In this document: piece by piece, positions 16,693-25,498 of the stretch
Position numbering within the stretch: position 1 is the first letter of the stretch
Layout: the number at the start of each line of letters is the position of its first letter
Assembly (NCBI GenBank): GCA_900544675.1
Contig: UQVZ01000010.1
Span: 30,596-94,595 of the forward strand
DNA length: 64,000 nt
Reading direction: 5' to 3'
Source of the DNA: an uncultured Bacteroides sp.
GTDB taxonomy: Bacteria > Bacteroidota > Bacteroidia > Bacteroidales > Bacteroidaceae
Program-made: the position numbers and the translations under genes
The notes under the pieces: model-generated
Database searches by the model: none
What the model saw: only the letters and a program-made list of their open reading frames with translations
Told to the model about the DNA's origin: nothing

Positions 16693-18501
16693 ATGGAGAA
16701 TAATTATATTGTATCGGCACGGAAATACCGTCCTTCGACCTTCGACACGGTTGTGGGACAAAGGGCATTGACAACCACATTGAAGAACGCGATAGCCAAT
16801 CACAAGCTGGCGCACGCTTATCTGTTTTGTGGTCCACGCGGAGTAGGAAAGACCACTTGTGCCCGTATCTTTGCCAAGACAATCAATTGCCTTCATCCGA
16901 CCGCGGAAGGAGAAGCGTGCAATGAGTGCGAATCGTGTGTGGCATTCAATGAGCAACGCTCGTATAACATCCACGAACTGGACGCGGCTTCGAATAACTC
17001 GGTCGAGGATATCCGTTCGCTGATAGAGCAAGTGCGCATCCCGCCTCAGGTAGGCAAGTATAAGGTATATATCATCGACGAGGTGCACATGCTTTCGCAA
17101 GCGGCTTTCAATGCTTTTCTGAAGACACTGGAAGAACCGCCCCGCCATGCCATCTTCATCCTTGCCACGACCGAGAAGCACAAGATATTGCCTACTATCC
17201 TGAGCCGTTGCCAGATTTACGACTTCAACCGTATCAGTGTCAACGATATGGTAGAGCATCTGGAGAGTGTGGCTTCGAAGGAACATATCGAGGCGGAACC
17301 CGAAGCGTTGACCGTGATAGCCCAGAAGGCGGACGGAGGTATGCGCGATGCCTTGTCCATCTTCGATCAGGTGGTGAGCTTTACCAACGGGCACATTACC
17401 TATAAAAGTGTCATCGAGAACCTGAATGTGCTGGACTATGAATATTACTTCCGGTTGACCGATTTTATCTTGCAGAACAAGGTATCCGATTGCCTCCTTA
17501 CTTTCAATGAGGTGTTGCAAAAAGGTTTTGACGGGAATCATTTCATTACAGGGCTGGCTTCGCACTTTCGCGATTTACTGGTCAGTCATGACCCTGCCAC
17601 CTTGCCTTTGCTGGAAGTGGGAGCTTCCATCCGTGAACGGTACCTGGCACAGGCACAGAAGTGTACGCCTCCTTTTCTTTTCAAGGCCATGAAGCTGTGC
17701 AACGATTGCGACCTGAATTATCGGGTGAGCAAGAACAAGCGTTTGCTGATAGAGCTTACGTTAATTCAGTTGGCTCAGCTGACCGAAGGGGATAGCGAAG
17801 GTGAGGGGCGTAGCCCTAAGCAGACCATCAAACCCTTATTCAATCAAGCTCAGCCGGCTCAGGCATCCCGGCCCCAATCCCAACCTCAGCCTCAACCTCA
17901 GCAAGTGGCAGAGCCTCAACCTGTCTATCAGCAGACAGCCCAGTCTCAGCCTGCACCTGCGGCGCAAAGTCATGCCAGTCCGATTCCGAAACAGGAAACA
18001 GGAAAAAAGATTCCGGTGATGAAGGCGGGCAGTATGGGGATTTCCATCCGTCATTCGCATGCTGCGCAGACAAAGGAAGCCACGAAGGCGCAGGTCAATG
18101 TGCAGGATGCTTCCGAGGACAAAGATTACGAAGATTATCTGATTACCGAACGAGACTTGAACGTGTATTGGACCGAGTTTGCAGTCAATCTTCCGAAAGA
18201 AGAGGCTGCCAATGCCGCACGTATGCGTAACATCCATCCGCATCTGCTGGAAGATGGCGTGACTTTTGAGGTTGTGGTAGACAATGAAATGGTGCAGAAG
18301 TATATGGCTAATTTGAGTGCAAGTATCGAGACACATCTGCGCGACCGCCTTCATAACCGGAAAATCACGATGAAGGTGAGGGTAAGTGCTCCCAACGAAA
18401 ATGTACGTGCCTATAGCCATCTGGAGCGTTTCCAGATGATGAGTAAGAAAAATCCTGCCCTTCTTAAGCTAAAAGAAGAATTAGGGCTGGAGCTTAGTTG
18501 A
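16693..18501 (+). CDS. dnaX: DNA polymerase III subunit gamma/tau
   Basis: A 602-residue clamp-loader ATPase. Walker A is GPRGVGKT at 47-54, followed by a zinc-binding cysteine cluster (NCL...CNECESC), Walker B IIDEVHML and the sensor/arginine-finger region TILSRCQIYDF. Residues about 375-450 form a low-complexity Gln/Pro/Ala linker (SQPQPQPQQVAEPQPVYQQ), then a tau-like C-terminal domain. No obvious slippery heptamer with a strong hairpin that would make a separate gamma product was noticed. It is transcribed away from the FtsB-like gene and converges on the sugar transferase gene. Confidence 0.95.
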   Translation: MENNYIVSARKYRPSTFDTVVGQRALTTTLKNAIANHKLAHAYLFCGPRGVGKTTCARIFAKTINCLHPTAEGEACNECESCVAFNEQRSYNIHELDAASNNSVEDIRSLIEQVRIPPQVGKYKVYIIDEVHMLSQAAFNAFLKTLEEPPRHAIFILATTEKHKILPTILSRCQIYDFNRISVNDMVEHLESVASKEHIEAEPEALTVIAQKADGGMRDALSIFDQVVSFTNGHITYKSVIENLNVLDYEYYFRLTDFILQNKVSDCLLTFNEVLQKGFDGNHFITGLASHFRDLLVSHDPATLPLLEVGASIRERYLAQAQKCTPPFLFKAMKLCNDCDLNYRVSKNKRLLIELTLIQLAQLTEGDSEGEGRSPKQTIKPLFNQAQPAQASRPQSQPQPQPQQVAEPQPVYQQTAQSQPAPAAQSHASPIPKQETGKKIPVMKAGSMGISIRHSHAAQTKEATKAQVNVQDASEDKDYEDYLITERDLNVYWTEFAVNLPKEEAANAARMRNIHPHLLEDGVTFEVVVDNEMVQKYMANLSASIETHLRDRLHNRKITMKVRVSAPNENVRAYSHLERFQMMSKKNPALLKLKEELGLELS

Positions 18502-18518
18502 AATCAGGGGTGAAAGGA

Positions 18519-18593
18519 GTTAGAGAAGTTAAAGAAGTTATCACCCGCTTTGCTCGTTAGAAGTTAAAGATAATATTTGACTTCTAACGGAGC
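18519..18593. repeat. dispersed GAAGTTA...GTTAGAAGTTAA repeat forming a hairpin (copy 1)
   Basis: The sequence from about 18519 (GTTAGAGAAGTTAAAGAAG...GCTCGTTAGAAGTTAAAG) recurs at about 59937-59998 and 60308-60362. Here it is followed by an inverted copy (TTGACTTCTAACGGAGC), giving a stem between about 18552-18565 and 18580-18593 in the gap between two convergent genes. It probably acts as a terminator for dnaX and the opposing gene. Confidence 0.55.
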
Positions 18594-18600
18594 GAATATA

Positions 18601-20022
18601 TTAATAGGCATTCTTTTCGCCGTGGATGGCATTTCGTACTGTCCGGTAAATGATGTAGAGGTCAAGTCCGAAACTCCAGTGTTCAATATACCAGATGTCA
18701 CCCAATATACGTCCTTCCATATCTTTCAACTCTTTGGTCTCGCCCCGATAGCCTGTGACTTGGCTCCAGCCTGTGATGCCAGGTTTTACAAAATGGCGTA
18801 CCATGTATTTATTGATGAGTTTGGAATATTCTTCGGTATGTTTCAGCATGTGGGGGCGCGGGCCTACAATGCTCATATCGCCCAACAGGACATTGATGAA
18901 TTGAGGCAATTCGTCAATATTGGTTTTTCGCATAATATCTCCCCATTTGGTTTTTCGCGGGTCGTTTTTAGTAGCTTGCAGCGTATCTGCATCTTTGTTT
19001 ACCCTCATCGAGCGGAACTTGATGCAATAAAATTCTTTATCATTCAGTCCGTTGCGTTTCTGGCAGAAGAAGATAGGTCCCGGCATGGTCAGTTTGGTGA
19101 TGATAGTCACAATGATGAGAATGATGGGGAAGAGGGTGCACAAAAACAAAAGTGAGAAAGCGATGTCAAAGGCACGCTTTAAGAATTTGTTTTCCGGGCG
19201 ACTCAATGGGTCGGGGCGTAAACTCAGGTAAGGGACATTGCCCATCATGTTGAAATATACCCGATTGTGCAGGTAATTGCGCAGATTGGGTACACTATAG
19301 AAATGTACGACATTGTTTTCGCAATAATTGATGATAGGGAGGATGATGTTGGCTTTGCGCGAAGGAAGACAACAGAATAAATAATGAATGTTCGGATGAG
19401 CGGCAAGATAGGCATTGACTTCTTCCGGTTTACCGAGGTACGTGCAGTGTAGGGTATCCAGTTCTGTGTTGGGTTCCTCATCGAAGTAGCCGACAACTGA
19501 ATAACCATCGGCAGGGTCGCTGGTCAGTTCATGATACAATTCAATATTATTCGCCGTACTGCCCACCAGGACAACGTAACGTATGTTGTTCTTGTTATTC
19601 CGGTACGCTGTGATACACGCGCGGAAAAACAGCCGGTAGATGCTTAGTATTAAGAAGAGGGTAGAAAGGTAGACGGCGTAGAATAAGGAAATCACATCGA
19701 AATGCATCCCTATGGTTAGCAGAAAGCCGCTTACAATAGAAAAATAGAAAACGTTGCGGAGTGTACGGACAATGATTTGAAATCTGCGTACTTTCCGCCG
19801 GTGGAGGATAACGCCTCCACGTATAGTGCACAATAAATAGCTAAGCGATAATACAATGAGAATCTGAGGCACTGTAGCATTAAATGTAACAGGTTTTTCC
19901 ATGTATTCAGCCCCTTGGCAGAAAGCATAAAACAGTCCGTTGCAAATGCATAAATCTCCTAAAATGACAAGCGTTTGGATGATACTGTTATATCGTACGG
20001 TGCGATTGTTATAATTCTCCAT
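18601..20022 (-). CDS. polyprenyl-phosphate sugar-1-phosphate transferase (WcaJ-like)
   Basis: A 473-residue membrane enzyme that would transfer a sugar-1-phosphate to undecaprenyl phosphate and so begin assembly of an exopolysaccharide or capsule repeat unit. The N-terminal half has four to five membrane helices and a CoA-binding-like soluble segment (VVLVGSTANNIELYHEL). The catalytic bacterial-sugar-transferase domain (about 275-473) starts with KRAFDIAFSLLFL and contains GPIFFCQKRNGLNDKEFYCIK, the KTNIDELPQFINVLLGDMS motif and VGPRPHM. It stands alone, 26 kb from the polysaccharide locus near 47-57 kb. The sugar cannot be told from sequence. Confidence 0.9.
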   Translation of the reverse strand: MENYNNRTVRYNSIIQTLVILGDLCICNGLFYAFCQGAEYMEKPVTFNATVPQILIVLSLSYLLCTIRGGVILHRRKVRRFQIIVRTLRNVFYFSIVSGFLLTIGMHFDVISLFYAVYLSTLFLILSIYRLFFRACITAYRNNKNNIRYVVLVGSTANNIELYHELTSDPADGYSVVGYFDEEPNTELDTLHCTYLGKPEEVNAYLAAHPNIHYLFCCLPSRKANIILPIINYCENNVVHFYSVPNLRNYLHNRVYFNMMGNVPYLSLRPDPLSRPENKFLKRAFDIAFSLLFLCTLFPIILIIVTIITKLTMPGPIFFCQKRNGLNDKEFYCIKFRSMRVNKDADTLQATKNDPRKTKWGDIMRKTNIDELPQFINVLLGDMSIVGPRPHMLKHTEEYSKLINKYMVRHFVKPGITGWSQVTGYRGETKELKDMEGRILGDIWYIEHWSFGLDLYIIYRTVRNAIHGEKNAY

Positions 20023-20201
20023 ATACTATATAAGGCTTTATGTTGGGTATGTAGTAATCTTATTTTAATTTAGCGACTTGTCTGTTTGTGTATTTATTTC
20101 TTTTACAAAAATGCTTGTAATTTTGAAGAAATGCAAATTTTGAGGGACAAAAGCGCGCGTTGCGTATTAATTTATATTAAATCTAGAAAATAATCCGGTT
20201 A

Positions 20202-20236
20202 TTTGTATGTTGAATAACATAAAATATCTATCTTTG
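20202..20236 (+). promoter_or_regulatory. candidate promoter for a small membrane protein
   Basis: TTTG at 20202-20205 and TATCTTTG at 20229-20236, with a 23-base spacer that is a little longer than the usual 19-21. The -7 box is a full TAnnTTTG match and lies 35 bases before the ATG at 20271. Confidence 0.5.
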
Positions 20237-20270
20237 CGTCGTGTTTTTCATGGTATTAGATTTAAGGTTA

Positions 20271-20471
20271 ATGAAGATTGGGAATCTGGGAAGATTCCCT
20301 TTTTTTATGCTTGTATTTTTTTGTATGTGGGCAGAGGTTGTGGCGTTTGTTTGTCCACTAAATTCGTTAGCAGACCGGATTGGAATGACTGGTAGAATTA
20401 GATTATCTTACTTTGTCGGAGCATATATATTCGTGGGCGGTTGTATCTATCTGCAATTGGCGATGCAATAG
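20271..20471 (+). CDS. small two-helix membrane protein, unknown
   Basis: A 66-residue frame (MKIGNLGRFPFFMLVFF...) with two hydrophobic helices at about 10-30 and 45-63 joined by a short polar loop (NSLADRIGMTGRIR). The ATG at 20271 is preceded by TTAAGG at a usable spacing, and a -7 box ends at 20236. An in-frame ATG at 20250 exists but would leave almost no 5' untranslated region. The topology would suit a small membrane-anchored modulator; no family is recognised. It stands alone between the sugar transferase and the nucleoside permease. Confidence 0.5.
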   Translation: MKIGNLGRFPFFMLVFFCMWAEVVAFVCPLNSLADRIGMTGRIRLSYFVGAYIFVGGCIYLQLAMQ

Positions 20472-20619
20472 TACTTACTTGACCGATGCAGTCAGATTCG
20501 CCGGAACATTAGAGATATGTGTGTCATAAGAGTGTCTGCTCTCTCCAAGTGAACCATGCCTACAGAGCATTAAATATGTTCGTTCACTTTTTGTTTTCAT
20601 TATTTTCCTGCCTGGCTTG

Positions 20620-20650
20620 TTTGGAAAATCATAATCTTTCCGTATATTTG
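20620..20650 (+). promoter_or_regulatory. promoter of the nucleoside permease operon
   Basis: TTTG at 20620-20623 and TATATTTG at 20643-20650 with a 19-base spacer, a full match to the Bacteroidales promoter. It lies 44 bases before the ATG at 20695. Confidence 0.78.
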
Positions 20651-20694
20651 TTTCACCGTTTTTCATTACGGTATATTAAATAAGGTAGGCTATT

Positions 20695-21954
20695 ATGAAT
20701 ATAAAACTCCGATTGATAGTGATGAACTTCCTGCAGTTTGCCGTGTGGGGAGCCTATTTGACTTCGATGGGGACTTATCTGGCTGGAATCGGGCTGGGTA
20801 GCCACATCGGATTATTTTATGCCATGCAGGGCATCGTGTCTTTGTTTATGCCGGCCATACTGGGTATTATAGCCGACCGGTGGGTGCCTGCGCAACGCTT
20901 GCTGGGATTGAGCCATCTGCTGGCTGCCTTGTTTATGGCAGGAGCCGGATATTACGGCTTTACGGTAGGCGATCAGGTATCGTTTCCGGTTTTGTTCGCT
21001 TTCTATTCGATGAGCGTGGCGTTTTATATGCCTACGTTGGCACTGGCGAACTCGGTGGCATATACGGCTCTCGACCGTGCGGGGCTGGATACCATCAAGG
21101 CTTTTCCTCCTATCCGTACGTGCGGGACAATCGGCTTTATTTGCTCGATGTGGCTGGTCGACCTGTGGGGCTTCCAGTCTAACTATATGCAATTCTTCGT
21201 GTGCGCGGGCTGGGGCGTGTTGCTTGCCATATATGCCAATACGCTGCCCGATTGTCCGGTAAACCGCGGAAAAGGAGAGAAGAAATCACTGGCAGAAGCT
21301 TTGGGGCTGAAAGCGTTCCTGCTGTTCCGCCAGCGCAAGATGGCTATCTTCTTCGTGTTCTCGATGTTGCTGGGCGTATCCTTACAGATAACCAATGGCT
21401 TTGCCAATCCTTATATTACCAGTTTCAGTGCGATACCCGAATATGCGGATACGTTTGGCGTGCAGCATGCCAATCTGCTTATTTCGCTTTCGCAGGTCAG
21501 CGAGACGTGTTGCATTTTGCTGATACCTTTTTTCTTGAGCCGTTTCGGCATCAAGAAGGTCATGCTTATTGCCATGGTGGCATGGGTGTTGCGTTTCGGG
21601 CTGTTTGGCTTAGGTAATCCGGGCGATGGAGTGTGGATGTTTATCCTTTCGATGATTGTATATGGTGTGGCGTTTGATTTCTTTAATGTGTCGGGTTCAT
21701 TGTTCGTTGACAAGGAGACAGATGTTGATGTCCGTTCAAGTGCACAGGGATTGTTCATTATTATGACCAATGGGTTGGGAGCTACAATCGGCACACTGAG
21801 TGCGCAGGCAGTGGTCAACATGTTTGTTGATTTCGGAAGTCCGGAGCCTCAGATTGAAGGATGGAGCCGGGCGTGGCTCATATTTGCGGCATACGCATTG
21901 GCGGTGGCTGTTATGTTTGCCATCGTCTTTAAATACAAACACGTAAAGGAATGA
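20695..21954 (+). CDS. nucleoside:proton symporter, NupG/XapB type MFS permease
   Basis: A 419-residue protein with about 12 membrane helices. The opening KLRLIVMNFLQFAVWGAYLTSMGTYL and the loop GIIADRWVPAQRLLGLSHL are typical of the nucleoside-H+ symporter family in the major facilitator superfamily. ALANSVAYTALDRAGLDTIKAFPPIRTCGTIGFI is the conserved mid-N-terminal segment. It would import nucleosides across the inner membrane. Its stop overlaps the next ATG by four bases, so the DUF151 and rsmE genes form one operon with it. Confidence 0.88.
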   Translation: MNIKLRLIVMNFLQFAVWGAYLTSMGTYLAGIGLGSHIGLFYAMQGIVSLFMPAILGIIADRWVPAQRLLGLSHLLAALFMAGAGYYGFTVGDQVSFPVLFAFYSMSVAFYMPTLALANSVAYTALDRAGLDTIKAFPPIRTCGTIGFICSMWLVDLWGFQSNYMQFFVCAGWGVLLAIYANTLPDCPVNRGKGEKKSLAEALGLKAFLLFRQRKMAIFFVFSMLLGVSLQITNGFANPYITSFSAIPEYADTFGVQHANLLISLSQVSETCCILLIPFFLSRFGIKKVMLIAMVAWVLRFGLFGLGNPGDGVWMFILSMIVYGVAFDFFNVSGSLFVDKETDVDVRSSAQGLFIIMTNGLGATIGTLSAQAVVNMFVDFGSPEPQIEGWSRAWLIFAAYALAVAVMFAIVFKYKHVKE

Positions 21955-22526
21955 AAACAGAAATTGAATTGAAGTTTTTAGACATGTCATCGGTTTTGAA
22001 ACCGTCTGATTCGTTTGCGTTGGTTTTGGAAGAAGTGGGGGGAGAAGAACGAAAATTGGCATTGATTATTGGAGCTGTAGAAGCCCAGAGTATCAAAATG
22101 GCGGAAATGAACTATAAGCCGCCTCGCCCATTTACACACGATTTGATATTGGGTGTGATGAAAATAGGGGAGTTGACGTGTGTGAAAGGCGTGATTTATC
22201 AGGTGCGCAACGGGATTTACTATACCTATTTATATATAAAGCGCCTGGATGGTGAAATCGAGTTGGTAGATGCACGTACATCAGATGCCGTTGTCTTGTC
22301 ATTGCGGATGGGCTTCCCGATTTATGTGTATGAAGATATTTTGGAAAAAGAACATTTGCGCAACATTTCGCCGAACGGAAGCTTTACATTGCCGGTTAAT
22401 TCGGCAGATGTAGAGATGCTGAAGAAAGCGATGGACGAGGCGGTACAGCGTGAAGACTATGAACGGGCTTCGCAATTGCGGGACGAAATCCGCAAGCGGG
22501 AGCACGAGGAAAAGAAAGAAAACTAA
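21951..22526 (+). CDS. bifunctional nuclease family (DUF151) protein with C-terminal UVR motif
   Basis: A 191-residue protein. Residues about 1-135 match the DUF151/bifunctional nuclease fold (LALIIGAVEAQSIKMA, RPFTHDLILGVMK, VDARTSDAVVLSLRMGFPIYV). The C-terminal helix pair MDEAVQREDYERASQLRDEIRKRE is a UvrB/UvrC-type UVR motif, normally a protein-protein contact. Some plant members of the family have nuclease activity; the bacterial role is not established. It is coupled to the nucleoside permease by an ATGA overlap and followed closely by rsmE. Confidence 0.88.
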   Translation: MKTEIELKFLDMSSVLKPSDSFALVLEEVGGEERKLALIIGAVEAQSIKMAEMNYKPPRPFTHDLILGVMKIGELTCVKGVIYQVRNGIYYTYLYIKRLDGEIELVDARTSDAVVLSLRMGFPIYVYEDILEKEHLRNISPNGSFTLPVNSADVEMLKKAMDEAVQREDYERASQLRDEIRKREHEEKKEN

Positions 22527-22538
22527 TACTTGGTATAT

Positions 22539-23243
22539 ATGCATACATTTTATACGCCCGATATAGCGGTTAGTCAGGAGCTGCCCGAGGAAGAGGCTGC
22601 TCATTGCCTGCGTGTGTTGCGGTTGACCACTGGCGACGAAGTGCTGTTGACCGACGGGAAAGGCTTTTTTTATAAGGCAATGATTGACAGCATAAGCGGG
22701 AAGCGTTGTCATGTGAAGCTGTTGGAGAAGACGGAGCAGGAGCCGCTATGGAGAGGACACCTGCATCTGGCTATGGCTCCTACGAAGAATATCGACCGTA
22801 CGGAGTGGTTGGTGGAAAAAGCCACCGAAATCGGTTTCGACGAGTTGACTTTCCTGAATTGCCGTTTCTCGGAACGGAAGGTGGTGAAGAACGAACGCAT
22901 CGAAAAGATTGTGGTTTCTGCGGTCAAGCAATCGTTAAAAGCCCGTAAGCCTGTGGTAAACGGCATGATAGATTTTGCCAAGTTCGTGCGCCAGGATTTT
23001 GCGGGACAGAAGTTCATCGCTCATTGCTACGAGGGCGAAAAGCCTTTTCTGCGCGATGTGCTGGATGCGGATGCCGATGCCTTGGTGCTGATAGGTCCTG
23101 AAGGAGACTTCAGCCAGGAAGAAGTGAAGCAGGCGGAAGCAGCCGGATTCCGTTCGGTCAGCCTGGGCAGGTCGCGTCTTCGTACAGAGACGGCGGCGCT
23201 GGTAGCGGTGCATCTGATGAACTTGGCACATGTAGTGGAATAA
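22539..23243 (+). CDS. rsmE: 16S rRNA (uracil-1498-N3)-methyltransferase
   Basis: A 234-residue SPOUT-class methyltransferase that modifies U1498 of 16S rRNA in the 30S subunit. It has an N-terminal PUA-like segment (HCLRVLRLTTGDEVLLTDGKG), then the knotted SAM-binding domain with LVEKATEIGFDELTFL, VSAVKQSLKARKPVV, LIGPEGDFSQEEV and VSLGRSRLRTETAAL. The ATG at 22539 (MHTFYTP) is chosen; nine bases upstream there is only an in-frame TTG. It is the third gene of the permease operon. Confidence 0.94.
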   Translation: MHTFYTPDIAVSQELPEEEAAHCLRVLRLTTGDEVLLTDGKGFFYKAMIDSISGKRCHVKLLEKTEQEPLWRGHLHLAMAPTKNIDRTEWLVEKATEIGFDELTFLNCRFSERKVVKNERIEKIVVSAVKQSLKARKPVVNGMIDFAKFVRQDFAGQKFIAHCYEGEKPFLRDVLDADADALVLIGPEGDFSQEEVKQAEAAGFRSVSLGRSRLRTETAALVAVHLMNLAHVVE

Positions 23244-23260
23244 TAAAAAACGAGAGAATT

Positions 23261-24802
23261 ATGCGAAACAGGATGAAATGGAATGTATGGGCAGGATGTC
23301 TGGCGATGGCTCTTCTGATGCTGGCATCGTGTTCAGACAAAGACAATTATGAGTCGGCTTTGCCCAAGGATGCCGCGCTGGTCGTATCGGTCAATCCGGT
23401 GTCGGTTGCAGAGAAGAGCGGATTGGCGGGCGAAGAGGGTGCTGTAGCCGTCCAGCGGCTGGGAGAAGCCCTGAAGAGCGGCATGCAAGGTTCAGAACAA
23501 CTGATAGACAAGATATTGAAGAATCCAGCTGAAAGCGGTATAGACTTCCGGCGGAATCTGTATTTCTTTGTTGAGTCGCAATCGGTTTCTGCCGGGATAC
23601 TGGCACGTGTGGCAGACCGCGGCAAGCTGGAGACGTTGTTTGACGCTTTGAGCAAACAGCAATTGTGCCCGGCGGTGACAGAAGCCGACCATTGCTTTTG
23701 GACGGCTTTGGGCAAAGTGCTTGCCGCATACACCTCGGATGCTTTGCTGGTGCTGACCGACCCTAACGGCGGTGCGCCGGAAGATATGTTGCATACGGCA
23801 TCGATGTTGTTGCGTCAGGGTGAAGAAGAAGGCTATCGTTCTACTCCCGATTTCGGTCGGATCAAGCAAGGGAAAGGTGACATCATCGCTTTGGGTTCGC
23901 TCGATTTGGTTCCGGGCAGGTATGTGACGCCGATGTTGATGGGCATTTCCGGCAACATGAAGTTGAAAGATGTGAAATGTCTGGCAGAACTGACCTTTGG
24001 CCAAGGGAAAATAACGGTGGATTTCACCGACCTGACTACAGACCGGGTGATGAAACAGATGCAGGAGAAACAGATGCAGGCATTCGGGAAGATAGACGGT
24101 AAATACTTGGATTATTTTCCTGCCAATACAGGATTCTGGATGTCGATGCATCTGGATGGACAAAAGATGTATGAGCTATTGAAGGAGCATCCGATGTTCA
24201 ATAACGAGTTGGAAAGTTCGATGGTTCCGGTTGACTTTGAGGCTATTTTCGGTTCGCTGAAAGGAGATATGGCACTGGCAGGCGATTGGGCATCGGGTTC
24301 GTTCATCCTGTATGCCGATGTGACGGATGAGAGATTCTTGCAGACCTTCGAAGACCTGAAGCCTTTGTTGGCATTGACGGCAGGGCAGATGCAGTTGGTC
24401 AACCGGGGTGCTACGGCATACGAGTTCCGCATGGCGGACGGAAGTCTTTTCGGGATGCGTCCGGGTTATGTGGCTTTCTGGTTCGGTGTGTCCGACGGGC
24501 ATTTCTACCTGACGAACCGCCTGCAATGGATTGACGCAAGTGTAGAAGGATTGACCTTGCGCTCTTGCCCGTGGGGAAAAGCCGTGAGCGGGAAGCGTTG
24601 TTATTATGCGATGAATCTTGCCGGGCTGGCAGAGGCAGGCTCAGCGTATGCCAACCGTCCGGAGATGCAGGCGTTTCAGTTCTTGAAAGGACTGGATTAT
24701 CTGACGGTGGAAATGACGGATGCAAGTCGGGTGCGCATGGAACTGGCGGTGAAAGAGCAGAACCGGAATATCCTCCGCTCGCTGCTGGAAGCATTGAATT
24801 AA
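23261..24802 (+). CDS. DUF4836-family lipoprotein
   Basis: A 513-residue lipoprotein with signal MLASC (Cys24). The next residues, ALPKDAALVVSVNPVSVAEKSGL, and the later repeated beta-sheet segments (IDGKYLDYFPANTGFWMSMHLDG, GSLKGDMALAGDW) are typical of the DUF4836 family of Bacteroidetes. Its function is not known. It follows rsmE by 17 bases and precedes an ABC ATPase and permease by 12, so it may be the lipoprotein component of that transporter group. Confidence 0.78.
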   Translation: MRNRMKWNVWAGCLAMALLMLASCSDKDNYESALPKDAALVVSVNPVSVAEKSGLAGEEGAVAVQRLGEALKSGMQGSEQLIDKILKNPAESGIDFRRNLYFFVESQSVSAGILARVADRGKLETLFDALSKQQLCPAVTEADHCFWTALGKVLAAYTSDALLVLTDPNGGAPEDMLHTASMLLRQGEEEGYRSTPDFGRIKQGKGDIIALGSLDLVPGRYVTPMLMGISGNMKLKDVKCLAELTFGQGKITVDFTDLTTDRVMKQMQEKQMQAFGKIDGKYLDYFPANTGFWMSMHLDGQKMYELLKEHPMFNNELESSMVPVDFEAIFGSLKGDMALAGDWASGSFILYADVTDERFLQTFEDLKPLLALTAGQMQLVNRGATAYEFRMADGSLFGMRPGYVAFWFGVSDGHFYLTNRLQWIDASVEGLTLRSCPWGKAVSGKRCYYAMNLAGLAEAGSAYANRPEMQAFQFLKGLDYLTVEMTDASRVRMELAVKEQNRNILRSLLEALN

Positions 24803-24814
24803 AGGAAAAAGCAA

Positions 24815-25459
24815 ATGGAAACAATCGAAATGCAACAGACTTTGCCGGAAGTATTTGCCGGCAAAGATGCGGTTATCTCTGATGTATGGCATCGGCAGAT
24901 AGCTTTTCAGAAAGGGAAGATTTACTTGCTGGAGGCAGCTTCGGGAACGGGTAAGTCTTCTCTTTGCAGTTTTATTTATGGATACCGGAAGGACTATCAA
25001 GGCATTATTGCTTTCGACGGGCAGAACATACGTAATCTTTCGGTGCGCGAATGGGTGAATATACGGAAGCGTTCGTTGGGCATGCTTTTTCAGGAACTTC
25101 GTCTGTTTAGCGAGCTGACCGCCCTTGAGAATGTCCGGCTGAAAAATAGCTTGACGGGATATTGTTCGCGCAAACAGATAGACGAATGGTTCTTGCGGCT
25201 GGGCATCGACGGGAAAAAAGACGAAAAGATAGGGCGCATGTCGTTCGGTCAGCAACAGCGGGTGGCGTTTGTGCGTGCTCTTTGCCAGCCTTTCGATTTT
25301 CTGTTCTTAGACGAGCCGGTCAGCCACCTTGATGATGGAAACGGACGGGTGATGGCAGATATCCTCCGTGAGGAAGTCGGTAAGCGTGGGGCAGGAGCGG
25401 TCGTTACCTCCATCGGAAAACATTTGCCTTTGGAATACGACCGGGTGTTGAAATTGTAA
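24815..25459 (+). CDS. ABC transporter ATP-binding protein
   Basis: A 214-residue ATPase of the LolD/FtsE/MacB size class. Walker A is ASGTGKSS (42-49), the Q-loop is in MLFQELRLFSELTALENV, the signature is an unusual MSFGQQQR in place of LSGGQ, and Walker B is FLFLDEPVSHLD. The D-loop and H-loop region is shortened and reads VVTSIGKHLPLEY, without an evident switch histidine. It pairs with the permease immediately downstream. Confidence 0.88.
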   Translation: METIEMQQTLPEVFAGKDAVISDVWHRQIAFQKGKIYLLEAASGTGKSSLCSFIYGYRKDYQGIIAFDGQNIRNLSVREWVNIRKRSLGMLFQELRLFSELTALENVRLKNSLTGYCSRKQIDEWFLRLGIDGKKDEKIGRMSFGQQQRVAFVRALCQPFDFLFLDEPVSHLDDGNGRVMADILREEVGKRGAGAVVTSIGKHLPLEYDRVLKL

Positions 25460-25498
25460 AAGTTTTATTTGGAATCAATTAGTTGTTATTCAAAAGAT

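Noticed and set aside
20475..20666. 63-codon minus-strand frame upstream of the nucleoside permease
   Set aside because: It spans the permease promoter, has no recognisable features and ends near the small membrane-protein gene.
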